A DNA stretch of 41,900 nucleotides from the NCBI RefSeq assembly GCF_026241895.1, contig NZ_JAPJIV010000036.1:1-41900 (forward strand), written 5' to 3'. A program made the translations under genes and the position numbers. Source of the stretch: Pseudomonas sp. RIT-562 (GTDB lineage Bacteria > Pseudomonadota > Gammaproteobacteria > Pseudomonadales > Pseudomonadaceae). The notes below the pieces were generated by a model. It saw only the letters and a list, made by a program, of their open reading frames with translations. It was not told the origin of the DNA and made no database searches. This document shows, piece by piece, positions 23,936 through 31,720 of the stretch; position 1 is the stretch's first letter, and each line of letters opens with the position of its first letter.

Positions 23936-25258
23936 TCAAGTCATCTGAATAATGGTCTGCATCAAAGTGCTCTGAGTCGAGATCGTTTTGGCGTTCGCCT
24001 GATAGTTGCTCTGCGCCTTGATCAGGTCGACCAGTTCATTGGTCACGTTGACGTTGGACTCTTCCAGCGAGTTTGAGCGGATCGTCCCCAGGCTGCCGGT
24101 TTCCGGCGAATCATAGCCCGGGATACCCGAGGAGTAGGTCTCTTTCCAACTGGTGCCGCCTACCGCCTGCAAGCCTTGCTCGTTGGCGAAAGAGGCCAGC
24201 GAAATCTGGCCAATCGGCTTGGTCTGGTAGTTGCTGAAGTTAGCCAGCAATACGCCGCTACCGTCGATAGTCAGGTTGGTGATCTGGCCGGTGGCGTAGC
24301 CGTTCTGCACCGGAATCGACCGTGCAGTATCGGCGTTGTATTGCGTGGTGACGCCCATCCCGATGGTAATGCCATCCGGGTTGGCTGCAGCGCCGTTCGC
24401 CGTCCAGACGCCATCGGTGACGGTACCCGGAATCCAGTTGGTCACCTTCAGGTCATTGCTGATGGTCGCAGTCGGCGGTGTGGTCGGCGGAGTCACTGGG
24501 GTGCTGATTTGGGTCAGCTTGCCCGCTGAGTCAAAACTCAGGGTCGACGGCACCGGAGTGGATAGGCTGCCATCCATGTTGCGGCCATCGATCAGGGTGT
24601 AGTTGTCCCAGGTGTTAGGGCCGGTTTTGACCATGAATTGCTCCATGGTGTGCATGTTGCCCTGACTGTCGTAGATCGGCGTGTTGAATTTCTTGCTGTA
24701 GGTCTCAGTCTTGCTCGGATCGAACTTGTTCGTGGCGATCGTCTGGTCGATCACCTTATCGGTGGAGTTCAGGTTGATTGTCGACGACACCGAGTCGGTG
24801 GTCTTCGGCGCCAGGTTGGAAGTGTCGATGCGCAGGTCGGTCAACATGCCGTTCTGGATCTTGCCATTGGCATCCACACCATAGCCCTGCAGGCGCGCAG
24901 TGCCGTCGGTGTTGGTGACGTAGCCTTCGCTGTCGACCTTGAATGTACCGGCGCGGGTGTAGGACAGCGAACCGCTGTCGTTCAGCACAAAGAACCCGGA
25001 GCCATTGATGCCCATGTCCAGCACGTTGCCGGTATTGGTGATATCACCCTGGGTAAATTGCTGGGACACGTTGGCCAGGCGCACGCCACTGCCTACGGTC
25101 TTGCTCCCGGAACCCAGCTTGGTCGCCGAGTAGACGTCTTCGAATTCCGCGCGGGAGGACTTGAAACCTGTGGTCGCGACGTTGGCGATGTTGTTGCCGG
25201 TCACGTCCAGTTGTTTGTTGGCTGCAAAGAGACCGCTAAGGCCGATATTGAAAGACAT
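23936..25258 (-). CDS. flgE: Flagellar hook protein FlgE
   Basis: This codes for 440 residues. The N-terminal rod/hook domain (MSFNIGLSGLFAANKQLDVTGNNIANV...GFKSSRAEF) and the C-terminal domain (EESNVNVTNELVDLIKAQ) are the coiled ends that polymerise the hook. The middle (about 90-385) is the variable D1/D2 surface part and includes a proline-threonine linker (TPVTPPTTPPT near residue 260). It is exported by the flagellar type III apparatus. It is the last gene of flgBCDE, 31 bases after flgD, and is followed by a terminator. flgF and the other rod genes are not next to it in this window. Confidence 0.95.
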   Translation of the reverse strand: MSFNIGLSGLFAANKQLDVTGNNIANVATTGFKSSRAEFEDVYSATKLGSGSKTVGSGVRLANVSQQFTQGDITNTGNVLDMGINGSGFFVLNDSGSLSYTRAGTFKVDSEGYVTNTDGTARLQGYGVDANGKIQNGMLTDLRIDTSNLAPKTTDSVSSTINLNSTDKVIDQTIATNKFDPSKTETYSKKFNTPIYDSQGNMHTMEQFMVKTGPNTWDNYTLIDGRNMDGSLSTPVPSTLSFDSAGKLTQISTPVTPPTTPPTATISNDLKVTNWIPGTVTDGVWTANGAAANPDGITIGMGVTTQYNADTARSIPVQNGYATGQITNLTIDGSGVLLANFSNYQTKPIGQISLASFANEQGLQAVGGTSWKETYSSGIPGYDSPETGSLGTIRSNSLEESNVNVTNELVDLIKAQSNYQANAKTISTQSTLMQTIIQMT

Positions 25259-25289
25259 GTTTCACTCCTTTATGCCGGGTTAGTCGGCT

Positions 25290-26015
25290 TTACATACCAA
25301 TAGTTTGTACTTTGGACAGCGCGATGCTGCCCAGGCCCGCCAGGTTGAGCATCAGCTCGCCGCCGGTCTGGCTGATGGTCACACTGTTGACCGTGGCCGG
25401 CAGGTTGGTGACCAGTGAAACCGCCTGGCTGTCGATGGTGGTAGTCGCTGCGAAGGTGTACGTGCCCGACTCTACCGTCTTGCCGGAGTTGTCCTTGCCA
25501 TCCCAGATAAAGCTCGCATTGCCGGCGACCTGGCTACCCATGTCGATGGTGCGCACGACCGTGCCGTCTTTGTCGGTGATCTTCAATGAGGCGGCCGGCA
25601 CGGATGTCGGAATGACCACGGTGCCCGTCATGCTCTTGGAGGTATCGACCACGGCCTTGTCGCCCGGGGCAATCACCGAACGGCCCACCAGCGAAGAGGC
25701 CTGCAGTGCCTGCGACGAGTTGTAGTTGCCGGCGATGCCGCTCACGGTGTCGTTGAGCGTGGTAATGCCTTCCAGACTGCTGAACTGCGCCAACTGGGCG
25801 ACGAACTCACCGTTGTCCTGGGGCTCCAGCGGGTTCTGGTTCTTCAGCTGGGTGACCAGCAATTGCAGAAACGCATCTTTGCCCAAAGCCTTCTTGCCAG
25901 CGGCACTGCCGGCCGCCGAGGCCAGGCCATCGTTAGTGGTGGCGGTGTTCTTGACGGAGGAGTTGGCCAGAATGTCGTTGAGGCTCAAGCTGCTTGTCGT
26001 ATCGGTAACACTCAT
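25290..26015 (-). CDS. flgD: Flagellar hook-capping protein FlgD
   Basis: This codes for 241 residues. The N-terminal part has the conserved export and capping motif LGKDAFLQLLVTQLKNQNPLEPQDN (positions about 25800-25890) with GEFVAQLAQFSSLEGI. A FlgD Ig-like / FlgD-Tudor domain follows (IWDGKDNSGKTVESGTYTF near residue 170). FlgD caps the growing hook and is discarded when the hook is done. It begins 15 bases after flgC. Confidence 0.95.
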   Translation of the reverse strand: MSVTDTTSSLSLNDILANSSVKNTATTNDGLASAAGSAAGKKALGKDAFLQLLVTQLKNQNPLEPQDNGEFVAQLAQFSSLEGITTLNDTVSGIAGNYNSSQALQASSLVGRSVIAPGDKAVVDTSKSMTGTVVIPTSVPAASLKITDKDGTVVRTIDMGSQVAGNASFIWDGKDNSGKTVESGTYTFAATTTIDSQAVSLVTNLPATVNSVTISQTGGELMLNLAGLGSIALSKVQTIGM

Positions 26016-26030
26016 CTGAGTCGCCCCTTA

Positions 26031-26477
26031 TCACTGACCGAGCGTCAGGACCTTCTGCATCATGGTTTTGGCGGTGTTCATCATTTCGGCGTTGGTCTGA
26101 AACGACCGACTCGCGGAAATCATGTCAGCCATTTCCTCCACGACGTTGACGTTCGGGTAGTAGACGTAGCCCTTGGCGTCAGCAGCCGGATGGTTGGGTT
26201 CATAGCGAGCTTCGAGGTTGCTCTGGTCCTCGACCACCCCCAGTACCTGTACACCCTGGCCGGCCGCGTCCTGGTTTTCGAACAAGGAACCGCCACTGCC
26301 GCCGCTCTGCGCACCCTGAAACATGGTGGCAAATACCGGGTGGCGTGCGCGGTAAGTCTGGTCAAGGCTCGAGGACACGGTCTCGGCGTTGGCGATGTTA
26401 CTGGCGACGGTGTTGAGGCGAGTGGTCTGGGCACTCATGCCGCTACCGGCAATGTTGAACACACTGGACAGGGACAT
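26031..26477 (-). CDS. flgC: Flagellar basal-body rod protein FlgC
   Basis: This codes for 148 residues. It has the N-terminal rod motif (MSLSSVFNIAGSGMSAQTTR, then LNTVASNIANAETV) and the C-terminal motif VNVVEEMADMISASRSFQTN, both typical of proximal rod proteins. The region DQTYRARHPVFATM is FlgC-specific. It starts 3 bases after the flgB stop codon, so translation is probably coupled. Confidence 0.96.
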   Translation of the reverse strand: MSLSSVFNIAGSGMSAQTTRLNTVASNIANAETVSSSLDQTYRARHPVFATMFQGAQSGGSGGSLFENQDAAGQGVQVLGVVEDQSNLEARYEPNHPAADAKGYVYYPNVNVVEEMADMISASRSFQTNAEMMNTAKTMMQKVLTLGQ

Positions 26478-26480
26478 GAT

Positions 26481-26888
26481 TTATTCTCCACGCAAGGCTG
26501 AAATCAGCCCTTTGAATTTGCTGTTGAGCAGCGTGAAACTGGCCTGGAAGTTGACCGAGTTTTGCGCGTAGTTCGACTGTTCGAGCTGGGCGTCCACGGT
26601 GTTCTGATCAATCGATGGCTGCATCGGCGTGCGGTACAACAGCGACTCGTCGCCATTGCCCAGCCCCTGAGCCTCGATGTGCCGGCTGTTGGTCATGTTC
26701 AGCGCAAACCCGCCACCCTTGGTTTTTTCGCTCTGCTCGGCCAGCACTTTGGAAAAGTCCAGGTCTCGCGCCTTGTAGTTCGGGGTGTCGGCGTTGGCGA
26801 TGTTGTTGGCCAGGACTTCGGCACGCTGGGCGCGGAAATTCAACGCCTGTTCGTGGATGCCGAGCGCTTTATCGAAGCTGATGCTCAT
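26481..26888 (-). CDS. flgB: Flagellar basal-body rod protein FlgB
   Basis: This codes for 135 residues: MSISFDKALGIHEQALNFRA, then EVLANNIANADTPNYKARDLDF, the FlgB signature, and a C-terminal coiled segment NYAQNSVNFQASFTLLNSKF. It forms the proximal rod with FlgC, FlgF and FlgG. As first gene of flgBCDE it has a sigma-54 promoter 43 bases upstream of its ATG (26932-26949). Confidence 0.96.
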   Translation of the reverse strand: MSISFDKALGIHEQALNFRAQRAEVLANNIANADTPNYKARDLDFSKVLAEQSEKTKGGGFALNMTNSRHIEAQGLGNGDESLLYRTPMQPSIDQNTVDAQLEQSNYAQNSVNFQASFTLLNSKFKGLISALRGE

Positions 26889-26931
26889 GTCGGGAAACCT
26901 TTGGGTGACCTGATTTTTCGTACCTTGAACT

Positions 26932-26949
26932 TAGCAAGCGCCGTGCCAA
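26932..26949 (-). promoter_or_regulatory. Sigma-54 promoter of flgBCDE
   Basis: The minus strand reads TTGGCACGGCGCTTGCTA, a full match to the RpoN consensus, with GG and GC separated by 10 bases. This fits RpoN plus FleQ/FleR control of Pseudomonas hook and rod genes. Confidence 0.93.
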
Positions 26950-26955
26950 TCGCAG

Positions 26956-27045
26956 AAAGCCCGTAAACCGGGGCTTTGCGCGGTACAGGCACCGCGGCAA
27001 CGACAGAAAAGCGGCAATGGGTTTCCGCTGTCTGCCGCTTTTCTG
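26956..27045. promoter_or_regulatory. Two inverted repeats upstream of the flgB promoter
   Basis: AAAGCCC (26956-26962) pairs with GGGCTTT (26971-26977). CAGAAAAGCGGCA (27004-27016) pairs perfectly over 13 bases with TGCCGCTTTTCTG (27033-27045), and an extra TGCCGCTT follows at once (27045-27052 region). They lie about 25-110 bp upstream of the sigma-54 promoter, where an enhancer-binding protein would bind. Confidence 0.45.
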
Positions 27046-27083
27046 CCGCTTATTCCCCCTACGTGATGCAAAGCAGCCGGCAT

Positions 27084-27118
27084 AAAAAAACGGGAGTCCC
27101 TGAGGACTCCCGTTTTTT
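27084..27118. terminator. Bidirectional terminator after cheR
   Basis: AAAAACGGGAGTCC and GGACTCCCGTTTTT form a 14-bp stem with a CTGA-type loop, with A/T runs on both sides. It lies 17 bases after the cheR stop and separates cheR from flgB. Confidence 0.92.
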
Positions 27119-27134
27119 AGACCGGCGCGTTGCA

Positions 27135-27962
27135 TCACTTCGCCTGATAAATAATCCCTGGGCTGCACTGAACCATCTTGTAATGATCCGGCAATCCATT
27201 CAGCGCCTCGGAAGCACCCAGGAACAAATACCCACCCGGCTTCAACGTACTGTGAATCCGCAGCAAAATGTCCTTCTTCACCTCCGCGGAAAAGTAGATC
27301 AACACATTGCGACAAAACACGATGTCGAACTTGCCCAGCGCCGCGTAGCTATCCAGCAGGTTGAACGAGCGGAACTCCACGCGGCTCTTGATCGGCGCCT
27401 TGATTGCCCAGCGTCCCGGCCCTTTCGGATCAAAATAGCGCTGCAGGCGTTCCGGCGACAGGCCGCGGCCGATTGCCAGGCTGTCGTACTCGCCAGTCTT
27501 GCAGTTGGTCAACATGGTGCCGGAAAGGTCGGTGGCAACAATCTGCACGCCCATCTTCAGTTGCCCCAGGTTGACCCGCTCGAACTCATCGATCGACATC
27601 GACAACGAGTACGGTTCCTGCCCGGACGAGCAGGCTGCCGACCAGATCCTCAGGCGCTGTCCAGGAGCCGCCTTGATCGCTTCAGGCAGCACCTTGTTCT
27701 TCAGCACTTCAAACGGATAAGTGTCACGAAACCACAAGGTTTCGTTGGTCGTCATGGCATCCACCACCATCTCGCGCAAACCACTGCGCGGCTGGGTCTG
27801 GATGCGCTGGACCAGCTCACCCAGGGACTTGATGCCTTGCAGCTCCATCAGTTTGTTGAGGCGGCTGGACACCAGGTACTGCTTGTTTTCACCCAGCAGA
27901 ATGCCACAGGCTTTTTCCAGGAATACCCGGAACTGTTCGAAATCCAAATTACCCGTAGACAA
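27135..27962 (-). CDS. cheR: Chemotaxis protein methyltransferase CheR
   Basis: This 275-residue enzyme methylates glutamates of chemoreceptors using S-adenosylmethionine. The N-terminal CheR domain (about 1-75) has FEQFRVFLEKACGILLGENK. The methyltransferase domain has TNETLWFRD, the SAM-binding IWSAACSSGQEPYSLSM (about 106-122), IVATDLSGTML, FDIVFCRNVLIYF and GGYLFLGASEAL. No pentapeptide-binding extension is seen. The start is TTG 27962, with AGAGG upstream, and gives MSTGNLDFEQF, the N-terminus expected for this family. It follows cheV by 46 bases. This pair beside flgB and flgA is the usual flagellar-locus arrangement in Pseudomonas. Confidence 0.95.
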   Translation of the reverse strand: MSTGNLDFEQFRVFLEKACGILLGENKQYLVSSRLNKLMELQGIKSLGELVQRIQTQPRSGLREMVVDAMTTNETLWFRDTYPFEVLKNKVLPEAIKAAPGQRLRIWSAACSSGQEPYSLSMSIDEFERVNLGQLKMGVQIVATDLSGTMLTNCKTGEYDSLAIGRGLSPERLQRYFDPKGPGRWAIKAPIKSRVEFRSFNLLDSYAALGKFDIVFCRNVLIYFSAEVKKDILLRIHSTLKPGGYLFLGASEALNGLPDHYKMVQCSPGIIYQAK

Positions 27963-28008
27963 TGGTGCCGCCTCTTAACTCGTATTGATCACCAGGAGCA
28001 AAACGCCC

Positions 28009-28941
28009 CTAGCTGATATCTGCTGCTTTGATCCGGTCGACTACCCGGGATGCCAGGTCATCAGGTCGGAATTTGGCCAGGAAGTCATCGGCACCGACTT
28101 TCTTGACCATCGCCTGATTGAACACACCCGACAACGAAGTATGCAGGATGATATGAAGCTTTTGCATGCGTGGGTCGTTGCGGATCTCGGCGGTCAGGGT
28201 ATACCCGTCCATTTCCGGCATCTCGATGTCGGAAATCATCATCAGGAACTCTTCTTCGGGCTTTTTCCCTTCATCGACCAGCTTGCGCAGGTAATTCAGG
28301 GCCTGGCGACCGTCGTTCAACGCCACCACTTCGACGCCGACCGTTTGTAGACAACGGGAAACCTGCTTGCGTGCCACCGACGAGTCATCGACCGTCAGTA
28401 CCCGCAGCGACAGCGCCTTGTGCTGGGTCTCGACGTCCACCACTCCGACGGAAATCGCTTCCGGCGTGGGTGCCACTTCCGCCAGGATCTTCTCCACGTC
28501 GATAATTTCGACCAACTGATTGTCGACCCGGGTCACAGCCGTCAGGTAGTGATCGCGGCCTGTGCCCTTGGGTGGCGGATGGATCTCCTCCCAGTTCATG
28601 TTGACGATGCGCTCCACCGAGCGCACCAGGAAACCCTGGGTCTTGGTGTTGTACTCCGTGATGATCACAAAGGGATTGCTTTGATCCAGCAACCGACCGG
28701 CACCGGTCGCCATTGCCAGATCGAGAATCGGAATGGTTGCCCCCCGAATACTCGCTACACCGCACACGACAGGATTGGATTTGGGCATCAGGGTCAGCTT
28801 GGGGCATTGCAGCACCTCGCGAACCTTGAATACGTTGATCCCATAGAGCTGCGGGCCGTCGAGACGGAACAACAACAGCTCCAGGCGATTCTGCCCTACC
28901 AGTTGCGTGCGCTGGTTTACCGAATCCATTACTCCAGCCAT
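28009..28941 (-). CDS. cheV: Chemotaxis coupling protein CheV
   Basis: This codes for 310 residues from ATG 28941 (GGAGT upstream). A CheW-like domain (about 10-160) with LLLFRLDGPQLYGINVFKVRE is fused to a receiver domain (about 185-310) with VDDSSVARKQV, the phospho-acceptor in LMMISDIEMPEMDG, a Ser/Thr in HTSLSG and a Lys in FLAKFRP. CheV links receptors to CheA and its phosphorylation tunes adaptation. It heads the cheV-cheR operon and is divergent from flgA. Confidence 0.94.
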   Translation of the reverse strand: MAGVMDSVNQRTQLVGQNRLELLLFRLDGPQLYGINVFKVREVLQCPKLTLMPKSNPVVCGVASIRGATIPILDLAMATGAGRLLDQSNPFVIITEYNTKTQGFLVRSVERIVNMNWEEIHPPPKGTGRDHYLTAVTRVDNQLVEIIDVEKILAEVAPTPEAISVGVVDVETQHKALSLRVLTVDDSSVARKQVSRCLQTVGVEVVALNDGRQALNYLRKLVDEGKKPEEEFLMMISDIEMPEMDGYTLTAEIRNDPRMQKLHIILHTSLSGVFNQAMVKKVGADDFLAKFRPDDLASRVVDRIKAADIS

Positions 28942-28998
28942 GCCCAGACTCCCTAACACCAACGCTTAAGTGTGTTGCGACGCACATTCATTGCTAAA

Positions 28999-29014
28999 CG
29001 GCACGGCGCTTGCT
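28999..29014 (+). promoter_or_regulatory. Sigma-54 promoter of flgA
   Basis: CGGCACGGCGCTTGCT has GG at 29000-29001 and GC at 29012-29013, with a 10-base gap. Its 15-base core GGCACGGCGCTTGCT is identical to that of the flgB promoter. The predicted transcription start is at about 29024-29026, at or next to the flgA ATG. Confidence 0.88.
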
Positions 29015-29025
29015 TTTTAACTCTT

Positions 29026-29787
29026 ATGAGCACAGAACCGACATTTTTCCGACGCCTGACCGTACATTTGCGCACATTGCTGGGCGCGACGGCGGCCGCC
29101 TGCCTGTTCAACGCTGGCAGCCCTGCCCTTGCTGACACGGTTACCTTGCCTGACATGCTTATCGGCGTGACCCAGGGGTTTCTTGAATTCACCGTTGAAG
29201 ACTATCTGGCGACCAGTCAAACCGAGGGTCGATATGAAATCGAAGTCAATCAACTCGACCCACGCCTGCGCATGCCGATGTGCGACAGGGAATTGACAGC
29301 CAGCCTCGAAAGCCCCGCCCGCCCCCTGGGACGCGTGACGGTCAAGGTTCGTTGCGAAGGCGCAGCGCCGTGGACAGTGTTCGTACCGGCTCAGGTCCGC
29401 CTGTTTCGTGAGGTGGTCACCGCCACCCGCCCGTTGCGCCGCCTGGGGGTGATCGAACCGGAAGACGTGATGCTGCGCGAGCGCGACATCAGCTTGATCA
29501 GCCAGGGCTATCTGACTTCCCTCGACCAGGCGATCGGGCAGAAGCTGACCCGACCAATGGTCGCCGATCAACTGGTCACCCTGGTGAACATCGAACAGGC
29601 TGAAGTTATCAGCAAGGGCGACCAGGTGGTGATCACCGCCCGCAGCGGTACGCTAAGCGTACGGATGCCGGGCGAGGCCCTGTCCAATGGCGGACTGCGC
29701 GATCAGATCCGCGTGAAAAACCTCAACTCCCAGCGAGTCATCAAGGCGCAAGTGATCGCGCCCGGCCAGGTGGAAGTCGCCATGTAG
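29026..29787 (+). CDS. flgA: Flagellar P-ring assembly chaperone FlgA
   Basis: This codes for 253 residues from ATG 29026. After a short basic stretch there is a signal sequence (LRTLLGATAAACLFNAGSPALA), so the protein is periplasmic. The C-terminal SAF domain (about 120-253) has LRRLGVIEPEDVMLRERDI, IGQKLTRPMVADQLVT and the terminal SQRVIKAQVIAPGQVEVAM, typical of FlgA, which helps FlgI form the P-ring. The sigma-54 promoter ends 12 bases before the ATG, so the mRNA may be leaderless. A TTG at about residue 15 would give a more compact signal peptide but has no ribosome site. Confidence 0.92.
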   Translation: MSTEPTFFRRLTVHLRTLLGATAAACLFNAGSPALADTVTLPDMLIGVTQGFLEFTVEDYLATSQTEGRYEIEVNQLDPRLRMPMCDRELTASLESPARPLGRVTVKVRCEGAAPWTVFVPAQVRLFREVVTATRPLRRLGVIEPEDVMLRERDISLISQGYLTSLDQAIGQKLTRPMVADQLVTLVNIEQAEVISKGDQVVITARSGTLSVRMPGEALSNGGLRDQIRVKNLNSQRVIKAQVIAPGQVEVAM

Positions 29788-29901
29788 GACGCCCGGCCGC
29801 TGAAGCAGCCTCTGAAGAGATGGCGCACCCTGCGACTGTTCCCTAAACTAGAGCGTGCAGGGGCCAGCGCTGACGCGCGCAAGCTCATTGATAAATGGGC
29901 C

Positions 29902-29928
29902 TAAAGTTTTCTTGGGTATGGCCGAAAA
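29902..29928 (+). promoter_or_regulatory. FliA (sigma-28) promoter of flgM
   Basis: TAAAGTTT (29902-29909), 11 bases, then GCCGAAAA (29921-29928). This agrees with the FliA consensus TAAAGTTT-N11-GCCGATAA except at one base, and lies 37 bases before flgM. Confidence 0.9.
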
Positions 29929-29964
29929 CATGGCAAGCGTCCAAATACCCAGAGGTTTTTTATC

Positions 29965-30291
29965 ATGGTCATCGATTTCAACCGATTAAATAGCTCTCCG
30001 TCACTTACGGGCAGTACACGTACCAGCGCCAGCAAGGAAGCGGCCGAAAACGCCAAAGCTGCGCCGCTGAATACCCCGGCACCGGAAGCCACCACCGTTA
30101 AAAGCGGGGAATCGGTACATCTCAGTAATGAGGCCCAGCAGTTGCAGAAGGTCACTGACAAGCTGCGCGATCAGCCTGAAGTCGACAAAGCCCGTGTGGC
30201 CGAGTTGAAAGCAGCGATTGCCGATGGCAGCTATAAAGTCGACAGCAACCGCGTAGCCAGCAAACTGCTCAACTTCGAAGCCCAGCGCTAG
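29965..30291 (+). CDS. flgM: Anti-sigma-28 factor FlgM
   Basis: This codes for 108 residues. The N-terminus (MVIDFNRLNSSPSL) and a low-complexity Ala/Thr-rich half are probably unfolded. The C-terminal half (VHLSNEAQQLQKV, then VDKARVAELKAAIADGSYKVDSNRVASKLL) holds the FliA-binding helices of the FlgM family. FlgM holds FliA inactive until it is exported through the finished hook. Its FliA promoter makes a negative feedback loop. flgN follows 48 bases later. Confidence 0.95.
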   Translation: MVIDFNRLNSSPSLTGSTRTSASKEAAENAKAAPLNTPAPEATTVKSGESVHLSNEAQQLQKVTDKLRDQPEVDKARVAELKAAIADGSYKVDSNRVASKLLNFEAQR

Positions 30292-30339
30292 GCCCCGGCC
30301 TGCGCCAGGCTTTTGGACGCTTAAAACCCAAGGCCAGCC

Positions 30340-30807
30340 ATGCACGATACAAATTTACTGCAACTGATCATCGACGACTTTGCGCCAGCGCAACAATTGC
30401 TCGAGTTATTGCAAACCGAGTCCCTCGCCTTGCATGGTCGCGACATGCGGCTGCTCGAAGACATTCTGGCGCAAAAGCAGGCACTGATCATCTTGCTGGA
30501 ACAGCATGGCCGCAAGCGCAGCGAAATCCTTGCCAGCCTCAACCTGCCGCTTAACCGCCAGGGGCTGGAGCAACTGGCCAGCCAATCGAGCGTTGGCGAT
30601 CGGTTGTTATCGCAAAGTGATGTGCTGACCGACCTCCTGGCCCAGTGTCAGGACGCCAATGTACACAATGGCAGGTCCATCATGATGCAACAGGCCGCCA
30701 CAGCCACCCAGCTGAAAATCCTCCATGGCGGCGACACACCAGCGCTTTACGATGCGCGCGGTTCAACCTCCACCCTGGCGAAACGAGGCCCCCTCAGCCA
30801 GGCCTGA
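30340..30807 (+). CDS. flgN: Flagellar export chaperone FlgN
   Basis: This codes for 155 residues, mainly helical, with the FlgN-type heptad-rich regions LLQLIIDDFAPAQQLLELLQ (about 5-24) and LLEDILAQKQALIILLEQHG (about 39-58). The C-terminal part is less ordered. FlgN binds the hook-filament junction proteins FlgK and FlgL before export. It lies between flgM and flgZ in the same direction and is probably in the FliA-driven operon. Confidence 0.9.
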   Translation: MHDTNLLQLIIDDFAPAQQLLELLQTESLALHGRDMRLLEDILAQKQALIILLEQHGRKRSEILASLNLPLNRQGLEQLASQSSVGDRLLSQSDVLTDLLAQCQDANVHNGRSIMMQQAATATQLKILHGGDTPALYDARGSTSTLAKRGPLSQA

Positions 30808-30909
30808 ACCTGGTGACGAGCCCGCAATATCCCGCACTATCAAGACGAGAAACATGCTGGCAGAATGCTGGCTAGCCGCTGTCAAATTTTGTCTGGAGAT
30901 TGATGAACC

Positions 30910-31656
30910 GTGTTCAATGCCTCAAGCGCGGAAGATGCTCCGCAGCCACCCAAGGTGCTCACTACGCCCCTTGAGATCTCCGGCACCCTACGTCAGCTGC
31001 AGGACAGCCACGACCCGCTGATCATCACGTTTCACGAGCGCACCCAGCGCTTCCAGAGCTATCTGGTGGGTATCGACCGTGAAAACGGCAGCATGTCCCT
31101 GGACGAAATGATCCCCCGTGATGGCGAACGTTTCCTGCTGGCCGGCGAACCGTTCAAGGTCGAAGGCTTTCACGACGGCGTGCGAATCGCCTGGGAAAGC
31201 AACGGCGCGCTGACCATCGACGAGTCCGGTGGCAGCCGCTGCTATCACGGCCCCCTGCCGGATGAAGTGGTGTATCACCAGCGCCGCAACGCCTTCCGCG
31301 CCGCATTGAAGCTGGCGCAACTGGTGGATGTCGACCTGGACGGTGAAAAGCTCAAGGCACCAATCAAGGGCAAATTGCTGGACATCTCCGCCACCGGCTG
31401 CAAATTGCGTTTTGACGGCGACATCACCGCCAGCCTGCAACTGGGCCAGGTCTATGACCGGTTCGCGGCTGCCCTGCCCTTTGGCAAAATGACCGCCCCC
31501 GTCGAGCTGCGTTACCTGCATTTCGAAGAGAAAATCTCCACCACCTTTGCCGGGGTGCGTTTTCACAATATGAGCGGCCTGGTTCAGCGCCAGGTCGAGC
31601 GTTTCGTCTATCAGCTTCAGCGTGAAGCCCGGCGATTCGATAAAGACGACCTCTGA
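30910..31656 (+). CDS. flgZ: PilZ-domain flagellar brake protein (YcgR/FlgZ)
   Basis: This codes for 248 residues. The N-terminal YcgR domain (about 18-120) has DPLIITFHERTQRFQSYLVGID. The C-terminal PilZ domain has the c-di-GMP-binding RxxxR motif in QRRNAFR (about 126-132) and the DxSxxG motif in LLDISATGCKL (about 158-168). Binding of c-di-GMP lets such proteins slow the flagellar motor. The start is GTG 30910, with GGAG 11 bases upstream; no ATG in the first 60 codons gives a full YcgR domain. It is the third gene after the FliA promoter, 102 bases after flgN. A strong terminator follows. Confidence 0.9.
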   Translation: MFNASSAEDAPQPPKVLTTPLEISGTLRQLQDSHDPLIITFHERTQRFQSYLVGIDRENGSMSLDEMIPRDGERFLLAGEPFKVEGFHDGVRIAWESNGALTIDESGGSRCYHGPLPDEVVYHQRRNAFRAALKLAQLVDVDLDGEKLKAPIKGKLLDISATGCKLRFDGDITASLQLGQVYDRFAAALPFGKMTAPVELRYLHFEEKISTTFAGVRFHNMSGLVQRQVERFVYQLQREARRFDKDDL

Positions 31657-31669
31657 TACCGGCGGCAAT

Positions 31670-31709
31670 AAAAAACGGGCAGTCCCTTGCGGTCACTGCC
31701 CGTTTTTTT
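31670..31709. terminator. Bidirectional terminator between flgZ and the MFS gene
   Basis: AAAAAACGGGCAGT and ACTGCCCGTTTTTT form a long stem with A/T runs at both ends, between two convergent genes. Confidence 0.92.
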
Positions 31710-31720
31710 ATGCGCCCATT

